Assembly (NCBI GenBank): GCA_004298155.1
Contig: SCRD01000017.1
Coordinates: 62,001-126,000 of the forward strand
DNA length: 64,000 nt
Direction of reading: 5' to 3'
Origin: Acidobacteriota bacterium
GTDB taxonomy: Bacteria > Acidobacteriota > Terriglobia > UBA7540
The first letter of the stretch is position 1, and each line of letters starts with the position of its first letter. The translations under genes were made by a program, and so were the position numbers. Below are positions 26,073 to 34,242 of the stretch, in pieces. The notes beneath the pieces were generated by a model that worked only from the letters and a program-made list of their open reading frames with translations, had not been told where the DNA came from and did no database searches.

Positions 26073-27374
26073 TTATTGCTCGATCACGACCGTTTTGCGG
26101 ATGGTCTTGGTGTTACCCTTCCGGTCCTGCGCGGTGATCGTGACCTGGTTTGAGCCCTTTCTGGGCAGCGGAGACGTAAAGTGACGGAAGGTGCCGTCCG
26201 CCGCAATGTTAAAAACCTGCTGATTGTTAATGATCACCGTGGAACCCGGTTCCGCGCGGCCAACAACTTCCACGACGCGTCCGTGCTGGACGATGTTCGT
26301 GATTTCAAGGAAGGCCTGGTGGTTTTCTGAAATCTGCTGGACAACGTCAAAACGGCTGGCCATAGACGGCTGGCTTTCGTTCCCGTTCCCATCGATCGAT
26401 TTAACAAGCCAATAGTAAACCCCTTCGTCAAGCCCGGACACCTCCGCCGAGGTCCCCTCCACTTTCCGGTTCACCACCAGGTTTGAGAACATGCCGGACG
26501 GTGAAATCTCCAGCACGTAGTCACGGGCTCCCTCAACGGCTGACCACCGGAATTCAATCTGCGTGGACCGCGTGTTCTGGACAACGTTCAGGGCCATGTT
26601 GGCGGGCAAAATAAGGTTCGGCGGCGCAATGACTCTTTCACGAAGCAATCCGGGCTGGTTCGCGGAGAAGCCTACCTTCTCATATTGTCCCAGCTGCACC
26701 GTGGTTGACCCGCGCGTGACGCGCGCGCCGCCCTGGTCCATGGTCATCTGGTGGATGTTCCGCTTCGGATCATTCTGCACCACGGCCCTGCTTTCCTCTC
26801 CGAGGTTGGCCAACGCATCCGCAAAAGCCACTCTGGAGGTCGAACCCGGGACCTCAAATCTTCCCGTGGAAAGGTCGACGGTGCCGGAAGTCACCTGTAC
26901 GGCCACGCGCGTCGCCCGAGTCACCGGATCTTCACCGCTCTCCTCCACCGCAATCAGGGAGTCCGGTTTAATGACGTAATTGGTCCCATCCGCAAAAATG
27001 ATTCTTGCCACTCCGTCGCTGCCGGTCTGGATAAAGTCACCCGTCACAAGATTTGTATTGTAATTCGCCTGCACCCATTGCGGCGACTGTGCCTTCTTTA
27101 CGCGGACCGTCCCGTCAAGGTTGACAAAATGGGCGGCGCGCTTCGAGGGCGTAACATTTTCCGCACCATTCTCCACCACCCCTGCCGTCAGGGCGTGGAG
27201 CGCTCCCCGGGCTTTCAGCGCGAAATAATTAGGAGCAATGAGGTAAAGGATAAAGCCCACAGCCACGAGGCCGAGCACGGCATAAAAAGCGATGGTGCGG
27301 TAACTGACAGTTGTCCATTCGACCTCGACTTTATGTCCTTGCTCGGGGCCTCCTACCCGTGATTTCGGAGCCAT
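26073..27374 (-). CDS. Membrane-anchored FecR-domain protein with Ig-like C-terminus
   Basis: A short cytoplasmic N-terminus is followed by one membrane segment (IAFYAVLGLVAVGFILYLI, about residues 29-47), a FecR-like region (LVTGDFIQTGSDGVARIIFADGTNYVIKP), a fibronectin/Ig-like module (EFRWSAVEGARDYVLEIS) and a final Ig-like strand set (VEVVGRAEPGSTVIINNQQ). FecR modules bind partners in the periplasm. Here no sigma factor or TonB receptor is adjacent; instead the gene heads the mreB cluster, suggesting a cell-wall or morphology role. This role is inference. The 433-residue protein is not one I can name. Confidence 0.75.
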   Translation of the reverse strand: MAPKSRVGGPEQGHKVEVEWTTVSYRTIAFYAVLGLVAVGFILYLIAPNYFALKARGALHALTAGVVENGAENVTPSKRAAHFVNLDGTVRVKKAQSPQWVQANYNTNLVTGDFIQTGSDGVARIIFADGTNYVIKPDSLIAVEESGEDPVTRATRVAVQVTSGTVDLSTGRFEVPGSTSRVAFADALANLGEESRAVVQNDPKRNIHQMTMDQGGARVTRGSTTVQLGQYEKVGFSANQPGLLRERVIAPPNLILPANMALNVVQNTRSTQIEFRWSAVEGARDYVLEISPSGMFSNLVVNRKVEGTSAEVSGLDEGVYYWLVKSIDGNGNESQPSMASRFDVVQQISENHQAFLEITNIVQHGRVVEVVGRAEPGSTVIINNQQVFNIAADGTFRHFTSPLPRKGSNQVTITAQDRKGNTKTIRKTVVIEQ

Positions 27375-27494
27375 TCGGCCAATACCCTAGAGCATTCTTG
27401 ACCAAAGGACAAATTGGGTCAAGCAGTTTTCCCGGATGCATGGGTCTCGGGGCCCTGAAGCCGCATTGTCCTTCAATCCGCTCATTCCTTTCAG

Positions 27495-27523
27495 TTGTTA
27501 GCCCTTAAGGGCTGTCATATAAT
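27495..27523 (+). promoter_or_regulatory. Sigma70-type promoter with palindromic spacer
   Basis: TTGTTA (27495-27500) and a perfect TATAAT (27518-27523) are separated by 17 bp. The spacer begins with AGCCCTTAAGGGCT (27500-27513), a perfect 14-bp palindrome that could be an operator. The predicted transcription start near 27530 gives a short leader for the foldase gene at 27557. Confidence 0.7.
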
Positions 27524-27556
27524 GGTTAAGATCGACACTATGCGCCGGGAGCACTA

Positions 27557-29488
27557 ATGTTCAGACTCTTTCAAAAGCACCGGGAGAAGGTGAAAAAATA
27601 CCTGCTGGTTTTTTTCCTCACCATCGTTTCTCTCGGCATGATCCTTGTTTTTACCCCGCTCGGCGGCGGGGATATCGAGCAGACTTCGACTGACACTCTG
27701 GCCAGCGTGGGCGGCGTCAAAATCACCATGCAGGACCTCAGAGACCGGATCGATACGCGTCTGCGCAATTCCTCGCTGGGCAGCAATCCGCAGATTGTCC
27801 CCGTCATCGCCGGCACCATGCTGGATGAGATGGTTCTGGGGCAGGCCATGGCGATGCAGGCCAAAAAGATGGGCCTGGAAGTCTCCAACCAGGAACTGGC
27901 CGCAGCGCTCCAAAAGATTCCATGGCTCTATTCCGACGGCAAGTTCATCGGCATGGCGCAGTACCAGAATTTCGTCAGCCAGCAGATGGGCATCACGACC
28001 CAGGAGTTCGAGGAACAGATTCGCCAGAGCCTCCTGATTCAGAAGATCCAGGCGGTGGTGTCTGACGGCGTTGCGGTGACGCCCGTCGAAGTGCACGAGG
28101 CCTACAACCAGCGCTACATGAAGGCCAAAATTCAGTACGTGGTTTTCGATCCCAGCAAATTTTTGAAGGCAGTCCCCGTCACGGACAAGGACCTCGAAGC
28201 ATTTTTCAGCAAGAATCCCTCCCGCTACCAGCAGAAGGAACAGCGGCAGGTGCAGTACGTGCTGATCACTCCCGACGACGTGCGCGCAAACGTCAACGTC
28301 AGCGATTTTGAATTAAAGCAGTATTACACGGACCACCTTTCTGATTACCGCATGCCGGACCGCGTGAAGGTCTCTCACATCCTTTTCAAGACCACGGGCA
28401 AAACGCCGGAACAGGTGAAGCAACTGGAAAAAACCGCCGCTGACGTGCTGGCCAAAATCAAGGCGGGCGCCGACTTCGCGGACATGGCAAAGAAATATTC
28501 TGAAGACACCAGCGCCTCAAACGGCGGAGACATCGGCTGGATCACGCACGGGCAGACGGTGAAGGAATTTGACGACACCGCTTTCAACATGCAGCCGGGG
28601 CAGGTGAGCGGCCTGGTGCATACCACTTACGGCATCCACATCATCAAGGTTTTTGACAAGCAGACCGCGCACCTCCAGTCCTTCAATGACGTGAAGGGTG
28701 CCATCACTGAAACGCTCACCAAGCAGGCGATGGCGGCCGCCCTCCAGTCTTATGCGGACAAGCTCGAAGCCAAACTCCAGGCGGCCCCAAAGCAGTTTGA
28801 GTCCATCACCAGGCAGGCCGGGCTCGAGGTAAAGCAGACCCCCCTGTTCCAATACAGTCAGACCGTTCCTGATTTCGGTTCGAACGACGCCTTCCAGAAC
28901 CTCTCATTCCAGCTCCGGCAGGGTGAAGTGGGGCAGCCCATCACCGTCCCCAAAGGCACGGCCATCATCCAGTTGACGAACATTGTTCCCGCCCACACGC
29001 CCAAGCTGGATGACGTTCGCTCCCGCGTGGAAGAGGATTACCGCGCCTCGCAGTCCCAGACCCTGGCGCACCAGAAGGCCCTGGCCCTGGCCGAAGCAGC
29101 CAAAAAGGGTGACTTTGCCAAGCTGGCCAAGGCCGGCGGCTACGACCTGCAGGAGAGCAATGACTTTACGCAGCAGGACACGGTCCCCAATCTCGGGCCC
29201 GGACAGGGCGTGCCGGAAGCCTTCACGCTCCAGCCCGGCCAGACCAGCGGCGTGCTTACGGCGGAAGGCAACGACGTGGTCATCCACGTGCTCACTCACA
29301 CGCCTCCGGACCAGAGCGGCTTTGCTGCGCAGCAGGCCCAAATCCGCGAGGACCTCCTCACCCAGAAGCGCTCCCTCGCCTATGAAATCTATCGCCAGAA
29401 CCTGAAGAAGGAATTCATTCGCGACGGTAAGCTCAAAATGAACGAGCAGGGGATGAAAACCTTCTTGGCTTCTTATTCAACTCAATAA
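27557..29488 (+). CDS. PpiD/SurA-like membrane-anchored peptidyl-prolyl isomerase
   Basis: The protein has a cytoplasmic N-terminus, one membrane anchor (KYLLVFFLTIVSLGMILVF), a SurA-like chaperone domain (residues about 50-220, with VGGVKITMQDLRDRI) and a parvulin domain (VKVSHILFKTTGKTPEQ to LVHTTYGIHIIKVFDK, about residues 270-380), followed by a second chaperone-like stretch. This is the PpiD architecture: a periplasmic foldase assisting proteins that emerge from the Sec translocon. The ATG follows CGGGAG. A strong promoter lies upstream. The length of 643 residues is normal. Confidence 0.88.
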   Translation: MFRLFQKHREKVKKYLLVFFLTIVSLGMILVFTPLGGGDIEQTSTDTLASVGGVKITMQDLRDRIDTRLRNSSLGSNPQIVPVIAGTMLDEMVLGQAMAMQAKKMGLEVSNQELAAALQKIPWLYSDGKFIGMAQYQNFVSQQMGITTQEFEEQIRQSLLIQKIQAVVSDGVAVTPVEVHEAYNQRYMKAKIQYVVFDPSKFLKAVPVTDKDLEAFFSKNPSRYQQKEQRQVQYVLITPDDVRANVNVSDFELKQYYTDHLSDYRMPDRVKVSHILFKTTGKTPEQVKQLEKTAADVLAKIKAGADFADMAKKYSEDTSASNGGDIGWITHGQTVKEFDDTAFNMQPGQVSGLVHTTYGIHIIKVFDKQTAHLQSFNDVKGAITETLTKQAMAAALQSYADKLEAKLQAAPKQFESITRQAGLEVKQTPLFQYSQTVPDFGSNDAFQNLSFQLRQGEVGQPITVPKGTAIIQLTNIVPAHTPKLDDVRSRVEEDYRASQSQTLAHQKALALAEAAKKGDFAKLAKAGGYDLQESNDFTQQDTVPNLGPGQGVPEAFTLQPGQTSGVLTAEGNDVVIHVLTHTPPDQSGFAAQQAQIREDLLTQKRSLAYEIYRQNLKKEFIRDGKLKMNEQGMKTFLASYSTQ

Positions 29489-29812
29489 TCGCCCCGGCAC
29501 AGCGGCAATCTCAAAAAGCCTTCCCCTCTGCCTGGGGAGAGGGTGACCGCGCCAGCAATCGGGTAGAGAGATTTTCCCGCAGTGGCGACCTTACCTCGCC
29601 GCATCGGGGAACTCACGGCGGCATAAAGCCGCCGCTACGGGTCGGCACGTGGGGATCTACTGCCATCTGAAATCTTAAATCCCCTGCGGTGGGCGTGCAG
29701 GCGTGGCACGGGCGTCCAGCCCGTGTCGGGCCACGGCCGCCAGGATGACAATCACGCATGTTGAGATTTTGCCGGGATCGGATGGTGTCAAAGTGCAATT
29801 CCTCCGCATTAA

Positions 29813-29971
29813 GTAGCGCGGGCCTTTATGGCCCGCGGTTCTTGTTCTCGTAGCGTGGACCTCTGGCCTCGAGGCCCGCGGCTCTTGTTCTTGTAACGCC
29901 GGCCCTGACGGCCCGCGGTCCTTCGTTTGGAAAATCCCAAAAAAGCCGCAGGCCGTAAAGGCCTGCGCTAC
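29813..29971. repeat. REP/BIME-like composite repeat, copy 1 (expanded)
   Basis: The element has left arms of about 26 bp beginning GTAGCG or GTAACG at 29813-29838, 29850-29882 and 29893-29918, and a right arm ending GCCTGCGCTAC at 29946-29971. Each arm is itself a hairpin (for example GCGGGCCTTTATGGCCCGC), and the right arm is the reverse complement of the left-arm type. It is a multi-arm version of the elements at 31669 and 33313. Confidence 0.75.
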
Positions 29972-30049
29972 AACCCAGGCCCGGAGGGCCGATAGATTTT
30001 AGCCCACGCCGCAAGCCGTGGGAATACTCCGCGCACAAAGGAATTAACA

Positions 30050-30081
30050 CCCTCTCCGAGGGGAGAGGGCTGATTTTTTTT
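30050..30081 (+). terminator. Hairpin followed by T-run (repeat-derived terminator-like)
   Basis: CCCTCTCCGAGGGGAGAGGG (30050-30069) folds into a strong stem and is followed four bases later by eight T residues (30074-30081). It belongs to the short CCCTCTCC palindrome family also seen at 29523 and 31247, but only this copy has a T-run, so it may end plus-strand transcripts. Confidence 0.5.
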
Positions 30082-30313
30082 GAAGCGGCAGGCCACAAGG
30101 CCCTGCGATAACCGGGCCTCAACCCTTTTATCTTTTTTAAACCAAACCTCCGCACACCGTAAAGGCGCGCGCTACACCGCGGCCCTGGTTGAGGGCTGTT
30201 ATGTTGCAATTCGCATATCTTGCGTAATATAGTTGCGGTCTTGAATCCGCGATGAATGTGTATTGCGCACGTCATGGCGATGCGGTGGAAGCGGTGTCCT
30301 TGGGGAGTGCGAG

Positions 30314-31126
30314 ATGCCACGAAAATTCTATTTCGACACAGATATCTTCCGCAATATTGGTAAAACATTTGAAAATGCGGCCCTGCCCAATGACCTCAGG
30401 GGAAATTTGCTCGTCTCCCCTCTGAGCGCCTTCGAGGTTATCTCACAGCTCTCGACGGCGGCAGGCGACGAGATCCTGCGTCAGATTCATGCCATCCGCA
30501 ATTGGGTCAATCCAGAAAGGGCAGGTATGCTCCCTTGGCCCGATGACGTCCTCTTGAACGTTGGGTTCGGGATGCCTATGAGGGAAGATGATTTCACACA
30601 ACGGATGGCGAACGCTTTTAAAATCTGCCTCGCCGCGACTTCAGTTGAACCTCTCCGGGAAGAAGCACACAGGGTTAAGGAGATGCTGGACGAAACCAAA
30701 CTCAGGAACGCCCAAGATTTTGGGCGGCTACTCAAAGCGGCCAGAAGGGAGTCACCGAAGGGGGATTGGTTCTCGGACCCTTGGTATCAGGGTATCGCAA
30801 GGAGGGTGAACGCAAACCCGGAGACAAGATCCGCTGATGCAATCGCGGCCACCTTCAACGCCTATCGGGAGTTTGAACGAGTCAAACTGCAGACCGCCCT
30901 GAAAGAGAAAGACTACAATGTGGAGAAGCATAAGAACGACTTATTTGATGCAGAACAGCTGATCTATCTCGGCAGCCCAGATTTGTATTTCCTGACTTGC
31001 GATAAAGGTTTTTCTCGCGTGAATCAATCCGCGCAATTTGAACGTGTCATGATAGTTCCGCTGGATGAGATTTCTGACGTTCATCGGGTTGAAGCACTGT
31101 TGAGGAAACAATTGAGCGCGGTGTAG
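30314..31126 (+). CDS. PIN-like domain protein
   Basis: The ATG at 30314 follows GGGGAG. The 270-residue protein starts with YFDTDIFRNI and contains SAFEVISQL, then near the C-terminus DLFDAEQLIYLG and FLTCDKGFSRV. The order of acidic residues (Asp near the N-terminus, Glu about 40 residues on, Asp pairs late) matches PIN-like nucleases. It is longer than VapC toxins because of a helical middle part, and no antitoxin-like gene is adjacent, so a stand-alone RNA-processing or defence role is as likely as a toxin role. It sits within the repeat-rich island, consistent with mobility. Confidence 0.6.
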   Translation: MPRKFYFDTDIFRNIGKTFENAALPNDLRGNLLVSPLSAFEVISQLSTAAGDEILRQIHAIRNWVNPERAGMLPWPDDVLLNVGFGMPMREDDFTQRMANAFKICLAATSVEPLREEAHRVKEMLDETKLRNAQDFGRLLKAARRESPKGDWFSDPWYQGIARRVNANPETRSADAIAATFNAYREFERVKLQTALKEKDYNVEKHKNDLFDAEQLIYLGSPDLYFLTCDKGFSRVNQSAQFERVMIVPLDEISDVHRVEALLRKQLSAV

Positions 31127-31246
31127 GCTTAGGCCGCGACTAACAATTCCCGGCTGGCCGGTCGCGTTGTGAAGGCAGGGGTTAGTTTATAGTGGATGGT
31201 TCTCAGCAAAGAAATGACCCCTCACCCGTCACGCCAAGTCGCGACA

Positions 31247-31267
31247 CCCTCTCCCCAAGGGAGAGGG
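31247..31267. repeat. CCCTCTCC-type intergenic palindrome
   Basis: CCCTCTCCCCAAGGGAGAGG and one further G form a near-perfect hairpin. Similar palindromes occur at 29523-29543 and 30050-30069, and a degenerate one near 31291-31315, so this is a local family of short intergenic repeats. Confidence 0.6.
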
Positions 31268-31403
31268 CTAATACTCTTTGATGGCTTGCGCGCCCACTCT
31301 CTCCCAGAGGTAGAGGGAATTGATTTTCACGGTGGGCCGGTGCGGGGTGGCTGAAGCCATCCCCTCCTAAACCGCAAGCCACAAGCGCCCGCACGTCACA
31401 TTA

Positions 31404-31634
31404 CTACCGGATCTTTTCTGACGTGCGGCTGGCGATCCAATTCAGGATGCCGAGTGCCGGGACCCAATAAGGGAAGATTCCGTAGAGAGTGTCGCTCACG
31501 GAATGCGAATGGCGGTCAATCGCCAGGAAAGTATTCGTGCAGAACAGGAGCGTGAGGACCACGGCCAGCCATCCCGCCGCCGAAACCGGCGCGTAAATCC
31601 ATCTCCAGGGCTTGAACCAGATTCGATTCTTCAT
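31404..31634 (-). CDS. Small membrane protein of unknown function
   Basis: GGAGGAG lies 6 nt before the ATG at 31634, giving 76 residues. Two hydrophobic helices are visible (AGWLAVVLTLLFCTNTFLAI and TLYGIFPYWVPALGILNWIA) with RHSHSVSD between them. The segment order and HSVSDTLYG motif seem conserved in small Acidobacteriota proteins as far as I can recall, but no function is known to me. A composite inverted repeat lies immediately upstream. Confidence 0.65.
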   Translation of the reverse strand: MKNRIWFKPWRWIYAPVSAAGWLAVVLTLLFCTNTFLAIDRHSHSVSDTLYGIFPYWVPALGILNWIASRTSEKIR

Positions 31635-31668
31635 GGGGGGCTCCTCCGGATTCTGCACCGTGGGTTTT

Positions 31669-31754
31669 GTAGCGCGGGCCTTTATGGCCCGCGGCTCGTC
31701 ATTTGAAATAACATCTAAGAACTAAGAACCGCAGGCCGTAAAGGCCTGCGCTAC
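31669..31754. repeat. REP/BIME-like composite inverted repeat, copy 2
   Basis: The left arm (31669-31695, starting GTAGCGCGGGCC) and right arm (31728-31754, ending GGCCTGCGCTAC) are inverted copies matching at 23 of 27 positions, and each is itself a hairpin. The spacer contains CGTCATTTGAAATAACATC. Copy 3 at 33313-33391 is nearly identical except for a 7-bp indel. The TAG stop of the DUF4173 gene lies inside the right arm. Confidence 0.85.
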
Positions 31755-33253
31755 GCATGCCGTCTTTGCCCGCCCGTACAGGACATCTGTTCCAGCGCGG
31801 CACGATAGCTTTCGACGGCTTCGGCGGCCCGTGCGCGGCCCCAACTCCACGACCGCCAGTCGCCGCGTTCACCGGCTGGCCATTGCTTCAGGATTCGCGT
31901 GGCGATTGTGCGGCTTTCCTGCGGTTTCAGTTCCGAGAGATGCGCCGCCAGCGCCGGCACAGCGTCAGCGCTCAACCCGACAACGTAGCCCGCATCAAAG
32001 CGCCGCCCTTCCAGGGCACGCTCCACGTTGATCCGTGCGATCAGCGCGTCGGGGCTCACAACGTGCAGCACGCCGATCAGCGCAAAGCCAGCCAGCATGG
32101 CGCCGAAGGCAAAACGTTCCCGGCGGCCGCGCAGAACAGTGAAGGCAAACCACACAAACACCACCGCCAGCCAAGCCATGAAGGCGGTCGCGTAAAGACG
32201 CTGCTCGGTCAATCCGAACTGATCTGTGTAAAGCCGCATCCGCTCGAGCGCCGAGGCCATGATGACGAACAGGAGAACGATCTGCACGCCCGCAAGGCCC
32301 CGGAAGAGGCGCGCGTGCTGCGGATTTTCCTGCCGCAACAGCCAGTGCGCCGCCAGCAGCAGTGGCAGAACCAGCGCCGCCACGGCAACCAGTTCAAAAA
32401 ATCCATGGCGCGCATACTCGGCGTAGCTCAGCCCCGGCGTGATTCCCACCAGCGACGCGCCCCCAAACAGGTAACGCACCTGTACGGCGACGAAGGCCAG
32501 GAACAGCAGATCAAGGAGCCCCAGCACGATGCCCACTTCAGTGATGCCCAATGAAAACAGGCGGGGAAGTTCACTCGGTTGCTGGGGCACAGCGTTTGAT
32601 ATTAAGAGGCTGCGCAGCCAGCCCGCCACAATCCAGCCGCAAAAGAAAATCACAAAAGCGTGCACGAATAACCGCGGGAGATTAATGTGGAACGTTGAAC
32701 GCACCAGGTTGTCAAACACGACGTCAGCCGACATCAGCAGCACGCCGAAAACCAGCAGCGGCGGCACCGCCAGCGCCACGCCACGGCCCACCGCCAGCAC
32801 CGGCCGCCCACGGTTTTCGCGCGAGATTTCTTTCCACTCGATATCGCCGAAAACCAGTGCGAAAAGTCCGAGTGCCGTATAAGCCCCTGCTGCCACCGCC
32901 GCTGCAAAATAATGGAAAAGGCTGGCCAGCGGCACCCGCACGCGACCCAGCAGGGGAGAAGCCAGCGCTAGCGCCACCAGAATCGCCAGGATATCCATCA
33001 GCTGCAGGGGAACGGAGGCCCGCCAGGCAAAACAAGCCCCGAAAGCGATAACGGGCGCCAGCATCCAGCGGTTTACCCGCGTACCGGAGGAAGGCTGAAG
33101 CCGGACAATGATTGCGACCGTCGCCACCAGAAAAGCCAGCCACAGGAAGACGTTCAGACCCCAGGGGAACTGCCGCAGTAAAAGGTCGCCGAGAACTCCC
33201 ATCACTGCCGCCCCGGCGAATACACGCAAGGCCAAAACAGTCTTTTCGCCCAT
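31751..33253 (-). CDS. DUF4173-domain integral membrane protein
   Basis: The 500-residue protein has about a dozen hydrophobic segments and the DUF4173 pattern (GDIEWKEISRENRGRP loop, FGVLLMSADVVFDNLV, GLSYAEYARHGFFELVAVA, MRLYTDQFGLTEQRLYATAF). A soluble C-terminal segment follows. Family function is unknown; members often sit near two-component systems or other membrane proteins. The stop codon lies in the inverted repeat that borders the gene, and an almost identical repeat lies just upstream at 33313-33391, so the gene is bracketed by direct copies. Confidence 0.75.
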   Translation of the reverse strand: MGEKTVLALRVFAGAAVMGVLGDLLLRQFPWGLNVFLWLAFLVATVAIIVRLQPSSGTRVNRWMLAPVIAFGACFAWRASVPLQLMDILAILVALALASPLLGRVRVPLASLFHYFAAAVAAGAYTALGLFALVFGDIEWKEISRENRGRPVLAVGRGVALAVPPLLVFGVLLMSADVVFDNLVRSTFHINLPRLFVHAFVIFFCGWIVAGWLRSLLISNAVPQQPSELPRLFSLGITEVGIVLGLLDLLFLAFVAVQVRYLFGGASLVGITPGLSYAEYARHGFFELVAVAALVLPLLLAAHWLLRQENPQHARLFRGLAGVQIVLLFVIMASALERMRLYTDQFGLTEQRLYATAFMAWLAVVFVWFAFTVLRGRRERFAFGAMLAGFALIGVLHVVSPDALIARINVERALEGRRFDAGYVVGLSADAVPALAAHLSELKPQESRTIATRILKQWPAGERGDWRSWSWGRARAAEAVESYRAALEQMSCTGGQRRHA

Positions 33254-33312
33254 GGGGTGAATCCTCCAGTCACGGGTTTGTAGGGGAGCCCTCCAGGCTC
33301 TCGCAGGGTTTT

Positions 33313-33391
33313 GTTGCGCGGGCCTTTACGGCCCGCGGCTCGTCATTTGAAATAACATCTAAAAACCGAAGGCCGTAAAGGCCTGCGCTAC
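33313..33391. repeat. REP/BIME-like composite inverted repeat, copy 3
   Basis: This 79-bp element is nearly identical to copy 2 in arms and in the CGTCATTTGAAATAACATC spacer, in the same orientation, with a 7-bp deletion in the spacer. A degenerate right arm follows at 33414-33439. Confidence 0.85.
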
Positions 33392-33462
33392 ATTGGCGAA
33401 AAACACCTAACGACCGCAGATCACAAGGATCTGCGCTACATATGCCGTGCTGGAGCCCTGCG

Positions 33463-34203
33463 TTACACCGTAGCGGGGACGGCGCCGAAGCGGCGGTCGC
33501 GCGAATGGAATTCCTTGAGGGCGCAGCGGAGGTCTTCGCCGGCAAAATCGGGCCAGAGGACGGAGGTGAAATAAAGCTCGGCGTAGGCGCATTCCCACAG
33601 CATAAAATCGCTCAGGCGCTGTTCGCCGCCGGTACGAATCAGCAGATCGACTTCCGGGACAGCTTCGCCTTCGCTCCCGGCCAGGAGCTGTTCGAATTGC
33701 GCCCTCTCATCTTCCGGACTCGATTCCTGCGATTTCGCCGAATTCAAACAATGTGCGGCGTCGAGGATGGCGTGACGCGCGGAGTAATCAATGGCCAGGC
33801 GCAGGTGGAAGCGCCGGCAGCCTGAGGTTGCGCTTTCGGCGTATTCGATGGTCTGGAGCAGCGTGCCGGGCAGGCGGTCGCGCCGGCCGATGACGGAGAG
33901 GCGGACGCCGCTCGCGATCCAGAGCGTGGGCTCCGTGAAGAGGAAGTCTTCAAAAATTCCGAACAGGCGCGCCACTTCTTCGGGCGGGCGCTGCCAGTTG
34001 CCCGAGCTGAAGGAATGGAGCGTGAGCGTGCTGACACCCAGATCGGGCGCCGTGGCAATCACCCTCCGCACGGCCTCGACGCCCGCGCGATGGCCCTCCG
34101 GCCGCTCCAGGCCGCGCTCGCGCGCCCAGCGTCCGCTGCCATCCATAATGATGGCCAGGTGAAAGAAGGATGAAGTGCAAGCGTGCAAAGGACTTTGGTC
34201 CAT
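33463..34203 (-). CDS. Isoprenyl transferase, UppS-family paralogue
   Basis: The protein has the cis-prenyltransferase motifs [14 protein letters not shown] (residues 18-31), [14 protein letters not shown] and the C-terminal [26 protein letters not shown] precedes the ATG by 5 nt. In housekeeping UppS the first motif is MDGNGRWA and the last LSNF; here Asn is Ser23 and the second Asn is Asp. Asp21, needed for catalysis, is kept. These changes suggest a divergent paralogue, possibly making a polyprenyl carrier of different length, with the main UppS elsewhere. The calling as cis-prenyltransferase is firm; chain length is not. Confidence 0.83.
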   Translation of the reverse strand: MDQSPLHACTSSFFHLAIIMDGSGRWARERGLERPEGHRAGVEAVRRVIATAPDLGVSTLTLHSFSSGNWQRPPEEVARLFGIFEDFLFTEPTLWIASGVRLSVIGRRDRLPGTLLQTIEYAESATSGCRRFHLRLAIDYSARHAILDAAHCLNSAKSQESSPEDERAQFEQLLAGSEGEAVPEVDLLIRTGGEQRLSDFMLWECAYAELYFTSVLWPDFAGEDLRCALKEFHSRDRRFGAVPATV

Positions 34204-34242
34204 AAAGCTCCTGCCCGAAAAAAATTGCCCTCCCCGGAACCC

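Larger units (their letters stand above)
29489..30313. other. Repeat-rich intergenic region
   Basis: This 825-bp stretch holds no convincing gene. It contains a composite inverted-repeat element (29813-29971), further single arms near 30084-30108 and 30152-30175, and two palindromes of the CCCTCTCC...GGAGAGGG type (29523-29543 and 30050-30069). Long open frames across it are produced by the repeats and are not real. Confidence 0.6.

Noticed and set aside
29813-33439. CRISPR array
   Set aside because: The repeats are palindromic, of unequal spacing and lack unique spacers of constant length; no cas genes occur in the window.
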